Positions 1 through 7,880 of a stretch of 31,362 bases of DNA are shown one piece after another. Source of the DNA: Actinomycetota bacterium. GTDB taxonomy: Bacteria > Actinomycetota > Actinomycetes > S36-B12 > UBA5976. The translations under genes and the position numbers were made by a program. The DNA is taken from NCBI GenBank assembly GCA_947373075.1, contig CANBWF010000003.1:1-31362 (forward strand). Direction: 5' to 3'. The notes under the pieces are model-generated. The model saw nothing but the letters and a program-made list of their open reading frames with translations, had not been told where the DNA came from and searched no databases. The stretch's first letter is position 1; each line of letters opens with the position of its first letter.

Positions 1-69
1 GGCACGATCCAAGACACCACCCCAGTCCCTCACAACGGTTGTCGCCCGCCAAAGCGTCGCCGCGTCTAA
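1..69 (+). CDS. rpsK: 30S ribosomal protein uS11, C-terminal end (partial)
   Basis: Only the last 22 codons and the stop are inside the window. The frame reads GTIQDTTPVPHNGCRPPKR, then RRV and TAA, which is the highly conserved C-terminus of bacterial uS11: the D-x-T-P-x-P-H-N-G-C-R-P-P-K-R-R-R-V block that lines the mRNA exit region of the 30S platform. The gene lies 28 bp before rpsD, matching the usual rpsM-rpsK-rpsD-rpoA-rplQ order. The start lies upstream of the window. Confidence 0.95.
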   Translation, partial: GTIQDTTPVPHNGCRPPKRRRV

Positions 70-97
70 CGTTTCGATAGTAGGAGAGTAAAAACTA

Positions 98-724
98 ATG
101 GCTCGTTATACCGGAGCAGACTGCAAGCGTTGCCGTCGCGAGAAGACCAAATTATTCCTAAAGGGCTCAAAGTGTGAATCACCAAAGTGCCCAATTGAGT
201 CACGTCCTTACCCACCGGGTCAGCATGGTCGTAACCGTACGAAGGAATCTGAGTACTTATTACAGATGCGTGAGAAGCAGAAGGCAGCTCGTATTTACGG
301 CGTGCTAGAAAAGCAATTCCGCAACTACTACGAAGAAGCAAGCCGCAAACACGGCAAGACTGGTGAAAACCTACTTCGTCTTCTTGAATCACGTCTTGAC
401 AATGTTGTTTACCGCGCTGGCTTTGCAAAGAGCCGCGACATGGCCCGCCAGGTTGTCCGTCACGGTCACTTCTTGGTTAACGGCAAGAAGGTTGACATTC
501 CGTCATACCGTGTAAGCCCGAATGATGTTATTCAGTTGCGCCCAAGTTCATTTGAAATGACTCCATTCCAGGTTGCTTACTCGGAAATCGGTGAACGTAC
601 CGTTCCAGCATGGCTAGAAGTTATTCCAGCCGGAATGCGCATCTTGGTTCACTCACTACCTACTCGTGAAGTGATTGACACGCAGGTTCAAGAACAGCTA
701 ATCGTCGAACTTTACTCTAAGTAA
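98..724 (+). CDS. rpsD: 30S ribosomal protein uS4 (zinc-binding C+ form)
   Basis: Primary 16S rRNA-binding protein that nucleates 30S assembly and helps form the mRNA entry tunnel. The 208 residues have the usual length. The N-terminus carries four cysteines (C9, C12, C26, C31) in a CX2C-X13-CX4C pattern, marking the zinc-binding C+ version; many actinobacteria also or instead encode a cysteine-free form. The YPPGQHG motif follows, and an S4 RNA-binding domain lies at about residues 99-160 (RLDNVVYRAGF onwards). The ATG at 98 has a GGAGAG Shine-Dalgarno sequence 8-13 nt upstream. The gene lies between rpsK and rpoA, the standard alpha-operon position, and is probably co-transcribed with them. 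Confidence 0.97.
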   Translation: MARYTGADCKRCRREKTKLFLKGSKCESPKCPIESRPYPPGQHGRNRTKESEYLLQMREKQKAARIYGVLEKQFRNYYEEASRKHGKTGENLLRLLESRLDNVVYRAGFAKSRDMARQVVRHGHFLVNGKKVDIPSYRVSPNDVIQLRPSSFEMTPFQVAYSEIGERTVPAWLEVIPAGMRILVHSLPTREVIDTQVQEQLIVELYSK

Positions 725-774
725 AAACTCAAACTGCGACTTCAAATAATGGTTGTCGCTGGAAGGAAGAAACT

Positions 775-1866
775 GTGCTGATCTCAGTCCGCCCAGAACT
801 AAAAGAAGAAAAACTAAGTGAAACCCGTTCGCGCTTTACCCTTGCTCCACTAGAGCCAGGGTTTGGTTACACATTGGGTAACTCGCTTCGTCGTACCCTG
901 CTTTCATCAATTCCAGGTGCTGCTATTACCAGCATCAAGGTTGAAGGTGTCTTACACGAATTCACCACAGTTGAAGGTGTTAAAGAAGACATCACTGAAC
1001 TTATTTTGAACCTCAAGAATCTTGTTGTTTCATCACAGTTTGATGAGCCAGTTGAGTTGTACTTGCGCAAGCAGGGTCCAGGTGCGGTTACCGCAGCGGA
1101 CATTCAGCCACCAGCAGGTGTTGAAATCTTCAACCCAGAGCTTTACATCGCCACCCTTAATGGAAAAGGCAAGCTAGACATCCAGATCATTGTTGAACAA
1201 GGTCGCGGTTATGTTTCAGCTGCTAACAACAAGGCAAGTGGCGGCGAAATCGGTCGGATTCCAGTTGACTCAATCTACTCACCAGTTCTAAAGGTGATGT
1301 ACAAGGTTGAAGCAACTCGTGTTGAACAGCGCACCGACTTTGACTCACTAGTTCTAGATGTTGAGACCAAGGGTTCAATCAGCCCACGCGATGCTGTTGC
1401 ATCAGCTGGTGCAACATTGGTTGAACTATTCGGTTTGGCTCGTGAACTTAACGTTGAAGCTGAAGGTATCGAGATTGGCCCATCAGTAACCGAGCAGTTT
1501 GATGCCGGTCAGTTGAGCATGCCAGTTGAGGCACTTGACCTAACCGTTCGTTCATACAACTGCTTGAAGCGTGAAGGTATCCACACTGTTGGTGAACTAA
1601 TCACTCGCAGTGAAGCAGATCTTATGGACATCCGTAACTTTGGCGCTAAGTCAATTGATGAAGTTAAAGACAAATTGGCATCAATGGGCATCGCACTCAA
1701 GGACAGCCCGCCAGGATTCGACCCAAGTCAGTATGCAAGCGCATTTGATGAGGACGATTACGAAGAAGAAGCTATCTTCTCAAGTGCACCTAGCACTGCT
1801 GCACCAGTTGTAGTTGAAGAAACAGCAGATGACGATCAAAGTTTCGCTGAGGACGAGCAACTCTAA
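775..1866 (+). CDS. rpoA: DNA-directed RNA polymerase alpha subunit
   Basis: Scaffold subunit of RNA polymerase; its dimer binds beta and beta-prime. The alpha-NTD spans about residues 1-230, with the conserved LEPGFGYTLGNSLRRTLLSS block at 26-45. The alpha-CTD (about 250-310) contains LTVRSYNCLKREGIHTVGEL and the NFGAKSIDEVKDKL helix-hairpin that contacts UP elements and activators. At 363 residues it exceeds the usual 315-350 because of an acidic, low-complexity tail of about 50 residues. The start is a GTG at 775 with GGAAGGA just upstream; the resulting MLISVRPE N-terminus matches actinobacterial homologues. It lies between rpsD and rplQ. Confidence 0.97.
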   Translation: MLISVRPELKEEKLSETRSRFTLAPLEPGFGYTLGNSLRRTLLSSIPGAAITSIKVEGVLHEFTTVEGVKEDITELILNLKNLVVSSQFDEPVELYLRKQGPGAVTAADIQPPAGVEIFNPELYIATLNGKGKLDIQIIVEQGRGYVSAANNKASGGEIGRIPVDSIYSPVLKVMYKVEATRVEQRTDFDSLVLDVETKGSISPRDAVASAGATLVELFGLARELNVEAEGIEIGPSVTEQFDAGQLSMPVEALDLTVRSYNCLKREGIHTVGELITRSEADLMDIRNFGAKSIDEVKDKLASMGIALKDSPPGFDPSQYASAFDEDDYEEEAIFSSAPSTAAPVVVEETADDDQSFAEDEQL

Positions 1867-1904
1867 GAGTTCTCGTTCCCAGTCAGTACTGACAGGAGAA
1901 GAAT

Positions 1905-2543
1905 ATGCCAAGGCCATCCAAAGGTGCCCGTATGGGCGGAAGTGCTTCACACGAGCGCTTGATTCTTGCGAACCTTGCAACTGCTTTGTTCGAACATGGT
2001 CGCATCACGACAACTGAGGCTCGTGCACGTCGCTTGCGTCCAGTTGCTGAGCGTCTGGTGACTTTCGCAAAGAAGGGCGATCTACATGCTCGCCGTCGCG
2101 TGCTTACCGTAATCCGTAACAAGGATGTTGTGCACACACTCTTCGCTGAAATTGGCCCGCGTTTCGAAAATCGCCAGGGTGGTTACACCCGAATTGTGAA
2201 GATTGGTCCGCGTAAGGGCGACAATGCTCCAATGGCAATCATCGAATTGTGTGAACCACTAGCTGAAGCTGTTGTCCGTGAAGCAACTGCCGCAACCAAG
2301 GTTGCTGCAAAGGCTGCTCCGGCAGTTGAAGAAGTTGTTGAAACACCGGTTGATGAAGTTGTTGACAGTGTAGAAGAGCAGGCAGCAGTTGAAGAAGTAG
2401 AAGCGATTGAAGCTGAAGCTGAAGCTGCAACTGAAGAAGTTACCGAGGAAGTTGTGGCCGAAGAAACCCCAGCAGAGGCAACTGAAGAAGTCGTAGCTGA
2501 AGAAGCACCTGCAGAATCAGCGCAAGAGTCTACTGAAGGCTAA
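1905..2543 (+). CDS. rplQ: 50S ribosomal protein bL17 with acidic C-terminal extension
   Basis: Large-subunit protein near the peptide exit tunnel. The conserved core occupies about residues 1-118 and starts MPRPSKGARMGGSASHER. The remaining 94 or so residues are an Ala/Glu/Val-rich extension with short internal repeats (TEEVVAEE appears twice). Actinobacterial bL17 proteins often carry such tails, but this one is nearly as long as the core. AGGAGAAG precedes the ATG at good spacing. truA follows after 22 bp, so the operon probably continues. The tail is expected to be disordered; its function is unknown. Confidence 0.96.
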   Translation: MPRPSKGARMGGSASHERLILANLATALFEHGRITTTEARARRLRPVAERLVTFAKKGDLHARRRVLTVIRNKDVVHTLFAEIGPRFENRQGGYTRIVKIGPRKGDNAPMAIIELCEPLAEAVVREATAATKVAAKAAPAVEEVVETPVDEVVDSVEEQAAVEEVEAIEAEAEAATEEVTEEVVAEETPAEATEEVVAEEAPAESAQESTEG

Positions 2544-2565
2544 AACTTTCAGTAACAATAGTTCA

Positions 2566-3411
2566 ATGAGTGAGCCCCTTTTTGCCCCTGTGCAAGAGGG
2601 GCTCACTCGTTTACGGGGCACACTTGCCTACGACGGTAAAGATTTTTATGGTTGGGGAATTCAACCAGATAAACGAACTGTGCAAGCCACTGTTGAGCAT
2701 GCAGTTGCAACTGTGTTACGAATTGATCCGGTAACAGTTCAGTGTGCGGGCCGCACAGATGCTGGAGTCCATGCCCGGGGCCAAGTAGTTCATTTTGATA
2801 TTCCAACTTCAACTCTGATGGAAATGAATGATCTGGTCTATAAATTCAATTCGTTACTGCCTGAAGATGTGGCATTTCTAGATTTACAAATCACAACACC
2901 AGATTTCGATGCACGATTTTCGGCATTAGCCCGCAATTACTCTTACTTGATTTATTTGTATGGGCGCAATCCACTACTGCGAAATCATGCACATCGAAGT
3001 TGGCTGCCATTAAATGTGGCAGCTATGCAGGAAGCAAGTCAAAGACTGCTTGGTTTGCATGACTTTGCTGCTTTTTGTCGCAAGCGCGAAGGGGCAACCA
3101 CAATTCGCACTTTGTTGCGCTTTGATTGGGCAGAGACTCCCGATGGTTTAATTCGCGCCGATGTAAAAGCAGATGCATTCTGTTATTCGATGGTGCGTGG
3201 ACTCGTGGGAGCAGTGCTGGAAGTCGGCGAAGGTAAACGCCCAGTTGAGTGGATAACTGAATATCTTGAGGGTCGAGCTAGGCAACCGGAAATTTATGCG
3301 GCCCCGGCACTAGGTCTCACTTTTGAAAGCGTTGAATACCCATCAGCAGATCAATTCGCTACTCGAGTGCAAGAGACTCTGCGAGTGAGGGATCTCGATG
3401 GGACACCTTGA
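2566..3411 (+). CDS. truA: tRNA pseudouridine(38-40) synthase
   Basis: Isomerises U38, U39 and U40 in the anticodon arm of many tRNAs to pseudouridine. The 281-residue protein shows the TruA motif around YDGKDFYGWGIQP near residues 22-34 and the catalytic loop GRTDAGVHA with the nucleophile Asp65. Motifs ARNYSYLI and FCYSMVRGLVG are typical of the C-terminal half. The ATG at 2566 lies 22 bp after rplQ. Its 3' end overlaps the next gene by 14 bp in another frame, suggesting translational coupling. TruA commonly follows rplQ in Gram-positive bacteria. Confidence 0.96.
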   Translation: MSEPLFAPVQEGLTRLRGTLAYDGKDFYGWGIQPDKRTVQATVEHAVATVLRIDPVTVQCAGRTDAGVHARGQVVHFDIPTSTLMEMNDLVYKFNSLLPEDVAFLDLQITTPDFDARFSALARNYSYLIYLYGRNPLLRNHAHRSWLPLNVAAMQEASQRLLGLHDFAAFCRKREGATTIRTLLRFDWAETPDGLIRADVKADAFCYSMVRGLVGAVLEVGEGKRPVEWITEYLEGRARQPEIYAAPALGLTFESVEYPSADQFATRVQETLRVRDLDGTP

Positions 3412-5059
3412 GGTTGCGCATTTAACTCACACACTTCCTGATGGTCGAATTCTGTTACTTGATGTTTCATTTCGGGTGGGCGAGGGTTCAGTAACAGCAC
3501 TTATCGGAGCCAATGGTTCAGGTAAAACCACTTTGATGCGAATGATTGCTGGCGATACACCTGCTCAAGAAGGTTCGATCACACACACAGGAACACTTGG
3601 TGTCATGCGCCAGTTTGTTGGCCACATGACCGATGGCACTGTTAAAGATTTGTTACTAACTGTTGCGCCACTGGCAGTGCGTGAGGTGGCGCTTCGAATC
3701 GATAACACTTTTGCGGCAATGAATTCTGATAGTACTGAGAAGAATCAAATGGCGTATGCCCAGGCGATTTCTGATTGGGCTGATGTCGGCGGGTACGACC
3801 TAGAAGTACTTTGGGACGTATGCACGATGAAATCGTTGCACTTGCCATTCGAACAAGCTCAGCACCGCCCAGCAAGCACACTTTCTGGCGGTGAACAAAA
3901 GCGTCTGGTGCTTGAAGCTTTACTGCGCGGTAATGACGATGTCTTGTTGCTTGATGAGCCAGATAACTATCTAGATGTGCCTAGTAAACAGTGGTTGGAG
4001 CAAGAACTTAAAGCGACAAAGAAAACTGTCTTGTTAATCAGTCATGATCGCGAGTTGTTAACGCAGGCACCAACTCAAATTGTTACCGTCGAACTAGGAA
4101 CTGCGGGCAACTCCATTTGGACTCATGGCGCAGGGTTCTCCACTTACGCTGATGTCCGTCGCGAGCGCTTCTCTCGACTTGAGGAAATGCGCCGGCGTTG
4201 GGACGAAGAACACCAGAAAATTAAAGATTTAGTGCAGATGTACGCCGTTAAAGCCAAGTTCAACGATGGTTTAGCCTCACGATTACAGGCAGCCCGTACG
4301 CGATTGCGAATGTTCGAAGAGATTGGTCCACCACAGGCAATTCCAATCGAACAGAATTTGAAAATGCGCATCAAAGGCGGACGCACAGGTAAACGAGCCG
4401 TTGTTTGCACTGCGTTAGAACTGATTGGTTTGGTTCAACCATTTGATGCTGAAATATGGTTTGGTGAACGCATTGGAGTGCTCGGCGCAAATGGATCAGG
4501 CAAAAGTCACTTCCTACGTTTACTCGCTGCTGGCGGATCTTCGCCTGAGCTAGAACACCTACCTGTTAGCGATCTCGACATCGCGCCAGTAAATCACAAT
4601 GGCAATGCAAAACTTGGCGCTCGCGTGCGGCCAGGTTGGTTTGCCCAAACACATCATCATCCAGAACTTATTGGCCGTAGCCTTCTCGACATTTTGCATC
4701 GTGGTGATGAACATCGTGCAGGCATGCAACAAGAAGCTGCGGCCCGCTCGCTTGATCGTTATGGTTTGGCACAGGCATCCGAACAGCTCTTTGATCAGCT
4801 CTCAGGTGGACAACAAGCGCGTTTTCAAATTCTCTTACTTGAACTCTCAGGTGCAACCCTTTTGTTGTTAGACGAACCAACAGACAACCTTGATTTAGAA
4901 TCAGCACAAGCTCTTGAATCAGCACTCGATGCTTTTGAAGGAACCGTTCTGGCCGTTACTCATGATCGCTGGTTTGCGAAATCTTTTGATCGATTCTTAA
5001 TTTTTGGCAGTGACTCGTCGGTGCGAAGTTCAGATGACCCAGTTTGGGATGGATCGTGA
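3398..5059 (+). CDS. ABC-F family ATP-binding protein
   Basis: Soluble twin-cassette ATPase without membrane segments; ABC-F proteins generally bind the ribosome and act on translation, either as housekeeping factors (EttA/Uup-like) or in ribosome-targeting antibiotic protection. The first cassette has Walker A GANGSGKT at 37-44, signature LSGGEQ at 162-167 and Walker B LLLDEP at 183-188. A charged arginine-rich linker spans about 250-310. The second cassette has GANGSGKS at 363-370, LSGGQQ and LLLDEPTDNLD. At 553 residues it has the usual ABC-F size. It starts inside the end of truA, in a ribosomal-protein context, which favours a translation role. Which ABC-F subfamily it belongs to cannot be settled by eye. 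Confidence 0.9.
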   Translation: MGHLEVAHLTHTLPDGRILLLDVSFRVGEGSVTALIGANGSGKTTLMRMIAGDTPAQEGSITHTGTLGVMRQFVGHMTDGTVKDLLLTVAPLAVREVALRIDNTFAAMNSDSTEKNQMAYAQAISDWADVGGYDLEVLWDVCTMKSLHLPFEQAQHRPASTLSGGEQKRLVLEALLRGNDDVLLLDEPDNYLDVPSKQWLEQELKATKKTVLLISHDRELLTQAPTQIVTVELGTAGNSIWTHGAGFSTYADVRRERFSRLEEMRRRWDEEHQKIKDLVQMYAVKAKFNDGLASRLQAARTRLRMFEEIGPPQAIPIEQNLKMRIKGGRTGKRAVVCTALELIGLVQPFDAEIWFGERIGVLGANGSGKSHFLRLLAAGGSSPELEHLPVSDLDIAPVNHNGNAKLGARVRPGWFAQTHHHPELIGRSLLDILHRGDEHRAGMQQEAAARSLDRYGLAQASEQLFDQLSGGQQARFQILLLELSGATLLLLDEPTDNLDLESAQALESALDAFEGTVLAVTHDRWFAKSFDRFLIFGSDSSVRSSDDPVWDGS

Positions 5060-5080
5060 CCGGAAAGGTAACATCAACAC

Positions 5081-5371
5081 ATGATTATTGAGACAGCACA
5101 AACAGAAATCTTGCCTGGCCAAGAAGCCGCATTTGAGTCTGCACTTGAGCAAGCTAAGAAAGTCTTGACGCAGGCAAAAGGCTTTAACGGCATTTACGTG
5201 CACCGCGGGGTAGAGCGCCCAAATGTCTACCTTCTGGCACTCGAATGGGACACAGTTGAGGACCATACCGTCGGTTTTCGTGAGTCAGACCTATTCGTGC
5301 AATGGCGCGCTTTGATTGGCCCATTTTTCGCCAATCCGCCAGTTGTTGAGCATTGGGAACTTCTAAACTAG
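5081..5371 (+). CDS. antibiotic biosynthesis monooxygenase (ABM)-fold small protein
   Basis: A 96-residue dimeric ferredoxin-like (ABM) fold protein. The pattern MIIETAQTEILPGQE, then GFNGIYVHRGVERPNVYLLALEW and a tryptophan/histidine-containing end (VEHWELLN) is typical of the family. Members include quinol monooxygenases and heme-degrading enzymes, but most small genomic copies have no known substrate. CCGGAAAGG lies about 14 nt before the ATG as a ribosome-binding site. It follows the ABC-F gene by 21 bp and is probably the last gene of this transcript, since a promoter-like sequence for rplM begins 38 bp later. Confidence 0.8.
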   Translation: MIIETAQTEILPGQEAAFESALEQAKKVLTQAKGFNGIYVHRGVERPNVYLLALEWDTVEDHTVGFRESDLFVQWRALIGPFFANPPVVEHWELLN

Positions 5372-5409
5372 CCAAAATAGGCAAAATCCCCTGATTTTCT
5401 GGGCTCATT

Positions 5410-5439
5410 TTGACCAAAGCCCGTATTTGCGGGTAATCT
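5410..5439 (+). promoter_or_regulatory. candidate promoter of rplM-rpsI operon
   Basis: TTGACC (5410-5415), an 18-bp spacer, then TAATCT (5434-5439). This fits a housekeeping sigma promoter with 5/6 matches in the -35 box and a good TANNNT -10 box. Transcription would begin near 5446, leaving a leader of about 74 nt before the rplM GTG. Confidence 0.5.
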
Positions 5440-5450
5440 TTGAAGTCGCG

Positions 5451-5489
5451 CCTGCTAAATGTAGCGGGTTCGACTGCTCATCCTGAGCA
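5451..5489 (+). promoter_or_regulatory. two-hairpin leader before rplM
   Basis: The predicted rplM leader can form two short hairpins. The first is CCTGCTA (5451-5457), loop AATG, TAGCGGG (5462-5468), seven pairs including one G-U. The second is TGCTCA (5475-5480), loop TCC, TGAGCA (5484-5489), six perfect pairs. No T-run follows either, so they do not look like terminators. Ribosomal-protein operons often carry autoregulatory leaders and L13 leaders are known in other phyla, but this one does not match a class I can name. Confidence 0.4.
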
Positions 5490-5519
5490 CCCCACGAACA
5501 ACAAAAGTAAGGCTGACAA

Positions 5520-5963
5520 GTGCGTACGTTCACCCCAAAGCCAGGCGATATTACTCGCGACTGGTACGTCATTGACGCAACCGACATTGTGCTCGGTCGT
5601 CTGGGAACACAGGTTGCTAACTTGCTACGCGGCAAGCACAAGACAATCTTTTCTTCACACGTTGATACTGGCGACTTCGTTGTCGTAATCAATGCAGAAA
5701 AGGTTGCATTGTCAGGCTCAAAGCTAACGCAGAAGATGGACTACCGTCACTCAGGTTTCCCGGGTGGTCTTCGTGCAACAAACTACGCAGAGCTTCTTGC
5801 TACCGATCCACGTCGTGCGATTGAAAAAGCAGTTAAGGGCATGTTGCCACACAACAAGCTTGGTAACGCGCAAATCTCAAAGCTAAAGGTTTACGCTGGC
5901 CCAACACATCCACACACTGCACAAAACCCACAGCCATTTGTAATCACACAGGTCGCGCAGTAA
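5520..5963 (+). CDS. rplM: 50S ribosomal protein uL13
   Basis: Early-assembling large-subunit protein. It has 147 residues, the normal length, and the N-terminus MRTFTPKPGDITRDWYVIDA is the standard actinobacterial uL13 start. KMDYRHSGFPGG and AVKGMLPHNKLG are the other conserved blocks. The start is GTG at 5520, supported by this alignment and an AAGG just upstream. It heads the rplM-rpsI pair, with rpsI starting 31 bp downstream, the near-universal arrangement. Confidence 0.97.
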   Translation: MRTFTPKPGDITRDWYVIDATDIVLGRLGTQVANLLRGKHKTIFSSHVDTGDFVVVINAEKVALSGSKLTQKMDYRHSGFPGGLRATNYAELLATDPRRAIEKAVKGMLPHNKLGNAQISKLKVYAGPTHPHTAQNPQPFVITQVAQ

Positions 5964-5994
5964 GCGCTTCAAGAATTAGATAGAAAGAGAAATC

Positions 5995-6501
5995 ATGACG
6001 CAAAGCGATCTGGACAACGTAGAAGTTCTAGACACCGAAGAAGCACTTGAAGCAGTATCAAGTTACACAACTGAGAGTGCTGCTGCTCCTCGCGAAGCAC
6101 GTAAGGCACCAGACAAGAATGCTCTTGCTACTGGTCGTCGCAAGGAAGCTGTTGCCCGTGTGCGTCTAGTTCCTGGCACCGGACGCTGGACCATCAATGG
6201 TCGCACGCTTGAAGATTACTTCCCAAACAAAGTTCATCAGCAGCTGGTTAATGAGCCGTTTAAGACTCTGAACTTCGACAGCGCATACGATGTCGTTGCT
6301 CGAATTCACGGTGGTGGCTCATCAGGTCAGGCTGGCGCACTTCGTCTTGGCGTTGCTCGTTGCTTGAACGAAATTGATGTAGAAGCGAACCGCGCTGACC
6401 TCAAGAAGGCCGGCTTCTTAACTCGCGATGCTCGCGTTAAAGAACGTAAGAAGTACGGTCTTAAGAAGGCTCGCAAGGCTCCGCAGTTCTCAAAGCGTTA
6501 A
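5995..6501 (+). CDS. rpsI: 30S ribosomal protein uS9
   Basis: Small-subunit head protein whose C-terminal tail reaches the P-site tRNA. The 168-residue protein has an N-terminal extension of about 40 residues rich in Glu, Ala and Ser, then the core from ATGRRKEAVARVRLVPGTG. It ends in the conserved basic tail KKYGLKKARKAPQFSKR, whose terminal Lys-Arg contacts the anticodon stem. N-terminal extensions of this kind are common in actinobacteria. AGAAAGAGAA precedes the ATG. glmM begins 3 bp after the stop. Confidence 0.97.
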   Translation: MTQSDLDNVEVLDTEEALEAVSSYTTESAAAPREARKAPDKNALATGRRKEAVARVRLVPGTGRWTINGRTLEDYFPNKVHQQLVNEPFKTLNFDSAYDVVARIHGGGSSGQAGALRLGVARCLNEIDVEANRADLKKAGFLTRDARVKERKKYGLKKARKAPQFSKR

Positions 6502-6504
6502 TCA

Positions 6505-7863
6505 ATGGCGTCGCGACTTTTCGGCACCGATGGTGTTCGCGGGTTAGCGAACGGAGAATTAACAGCAGCATTAGCAACTTCACTTGGGGTTTCCGCTGCC
6601 CAAGTTTTAGTTGAACATGGCGATTTACCCTCAGGCACAAACGAACGCTTATTTGCTATTGTCGGTCGCGATCCACGAGTTAGTGGCGAGTTTTTACAGG
6701 CTGCCCTTTCTGCTGGCTTAGCAAGTGCCGGCGTTGACGTACTAGATGTGGGCGTTGTACCTACTCCTGCTGTTGCTTACCTAACCGAAGCAACCGGCGC
6801 TGACTTAGGCGTCATGATTTCAGCTAGCCACAATTCAATGCCAGACAATGGAATCAAGTTTTTCGCTCGTGGCGGTCACAAACTTGCTGATGACATTGAA
6901 GATGCGATTGAAGCGCACATGGAAACCATAAGTGAGCTTCCAGTAGGCGCAGCAGTAGGTCGAATCCGAACGGATTTAACTCTGGTCGAAAAATATGTTG
7001 ATCATGTTCTTACTAGTATTTCTGATTCCCTATCTGGCATCACTCTTGTGGTTGACTCGGCTAACGGATCTGCATCAGTCGTTGGTCCTGAAATTTACCG
7101 CCGGGCCGGCGCACACGTTATCACGATTCATAGTGAACCAAATGGCTACAACATTAATCAAGACTGTGGTTCAACCCACATGGATGATTTGAAGCAGGCT
7201 GTTAAAAAATACGGCGCCGATTTAGGTATCGCACACGATGGCGATGCTGATCGATGCTTAGCCGTTGATGCCACTGGTGAGCTTGTTGATGGCGATCAAA
7301 TCTTGGCAATTTTGGCTGCAGGGCGCAAACAACGTGGATTGCTAATTGATAACACTGTTGTAGCAACCGTGATGTCGAATCTAGGTTTCACGATTGCAAT
7401 GAAGTCCGAACAGATAGAAGTTATCGCTACTGCTGTTGGAGATCGTTATGTTCTTGAAGCCATGCGCGAACGAGGACTCAATTTAGGTGGCGAACAGAGC
7501 GGCCATGTGGTTCTATCTGACTTTGCAACAACCGGTGATGGTGTTCTAACTGCGTTGCAGATCATGGCTGAAATGAAACATTCAGGAAAGTCGCTATCGG
7601 ACTTAGCATCGATTGTTACGAGGCTGCCGCAAGTTCTCATAAATGTTAAAGGCGTAGATAAGTCTGCAACTGATACACCGGCACTTGTTGATGCGATAGC
7701 AGAAGCAGAACAGATTCTTGGCGAAACTGGGCGAGTATTACTGCGTCCAAGTGGTACTGAACCTGTAATTCGGGTGATGGTTGAAGCTGCCACGGCGCAG
7801 CAGGCGCAAGATACTGCGCAACACCTTGCGACGCTTGTACAAAAGCACTGCGCACTTAATTAG
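6505..7863 (+). CDS. glmM: phosphoglucosamine mutase
   Basis: Converts glucosamine-6-phosphate to glucosamine-1-phosphate, the second committed step to UDP-GlcNAc and peptidoglycan. The 452-residue protein begins RLFGTDGVRG. It carries the phosphoserine loop ISASHNSMPDNG with catalytic Ser108, the metal-binding DGDADRC loop near residue 250, the sugar-binding GGEQSGH loop and the phosphate-binding RPSGTEPVIRV near the C-terminus: all four phosphohexomutase motifs. It starts 3 bp after rpsI and is followed by glmS, so consecutive steps of amino-sugar synthesis are grouped. Confidence 0.97.
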   Translation: MASRLFGTDGVRGLANGELTAALATSLGVSAAQVLVEHGDLPSGTNERLFAIVGRDPRVSGEFLQAALSAGLASAGVDVLDVGVVPTPAVAYLTEATGADLGVMISASHNSMPDNGIKFFARGGHKLADDIEDAIEAHMETISELPVGAAVGRIRTDLTLVEKYVDHVLTSISDSLSGITLVVDSANGSASVVGPEIYRRAGAHVITIHSEPNGYNINQDCGSTHMDDLKQAVKKYGADLGIAHDGDADRCLAVDATGELVDGDQILAILAAGRKQRGLLIDNTVVATVMSNLGFTIAMKSEQIEVIATAVGDRYVLEAMRERGLNLGGEQSGHVVLSDFATTGDGVLTALQIMAEMKHSGKSLSDLASIVTRLPQVLINVKGVDKSATDTPALVDAIAEAEQILGETGRVLLRPSGTEPVIRVMVEAATAQQAQDTAQHLATLVQKHCALN

Positions 7864-7867
7864 TCAG

Positions 7868-7873
7868 TAGACT
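7868..7873 (+). promoter_or_regulatory. candidate -10 box for a leaderless glmS transcript
   Basis: TAGACT sits 7 nt before the glmS ATG. Transcription would start about at the initiation codon, and no Shine-Dalgarno sequence is present. No clear -35 box is seen. Confidence 0.35.
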
Positions 7874-7880
7874 TAAAACC

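Noticed and set aside
66..428. 120-codon open frame on the minus strand
   Set aside because: Antisense to rpsD, whose identity is certain; no ribosome-binding site.
2239..2430. Minus-strand Leu/Gln-rich open frame
   Set aside because: It is the antisense shadow of the Ala/Glu-rich rplQ tail; low-complexity coding DNA often leaves opposite frames open.
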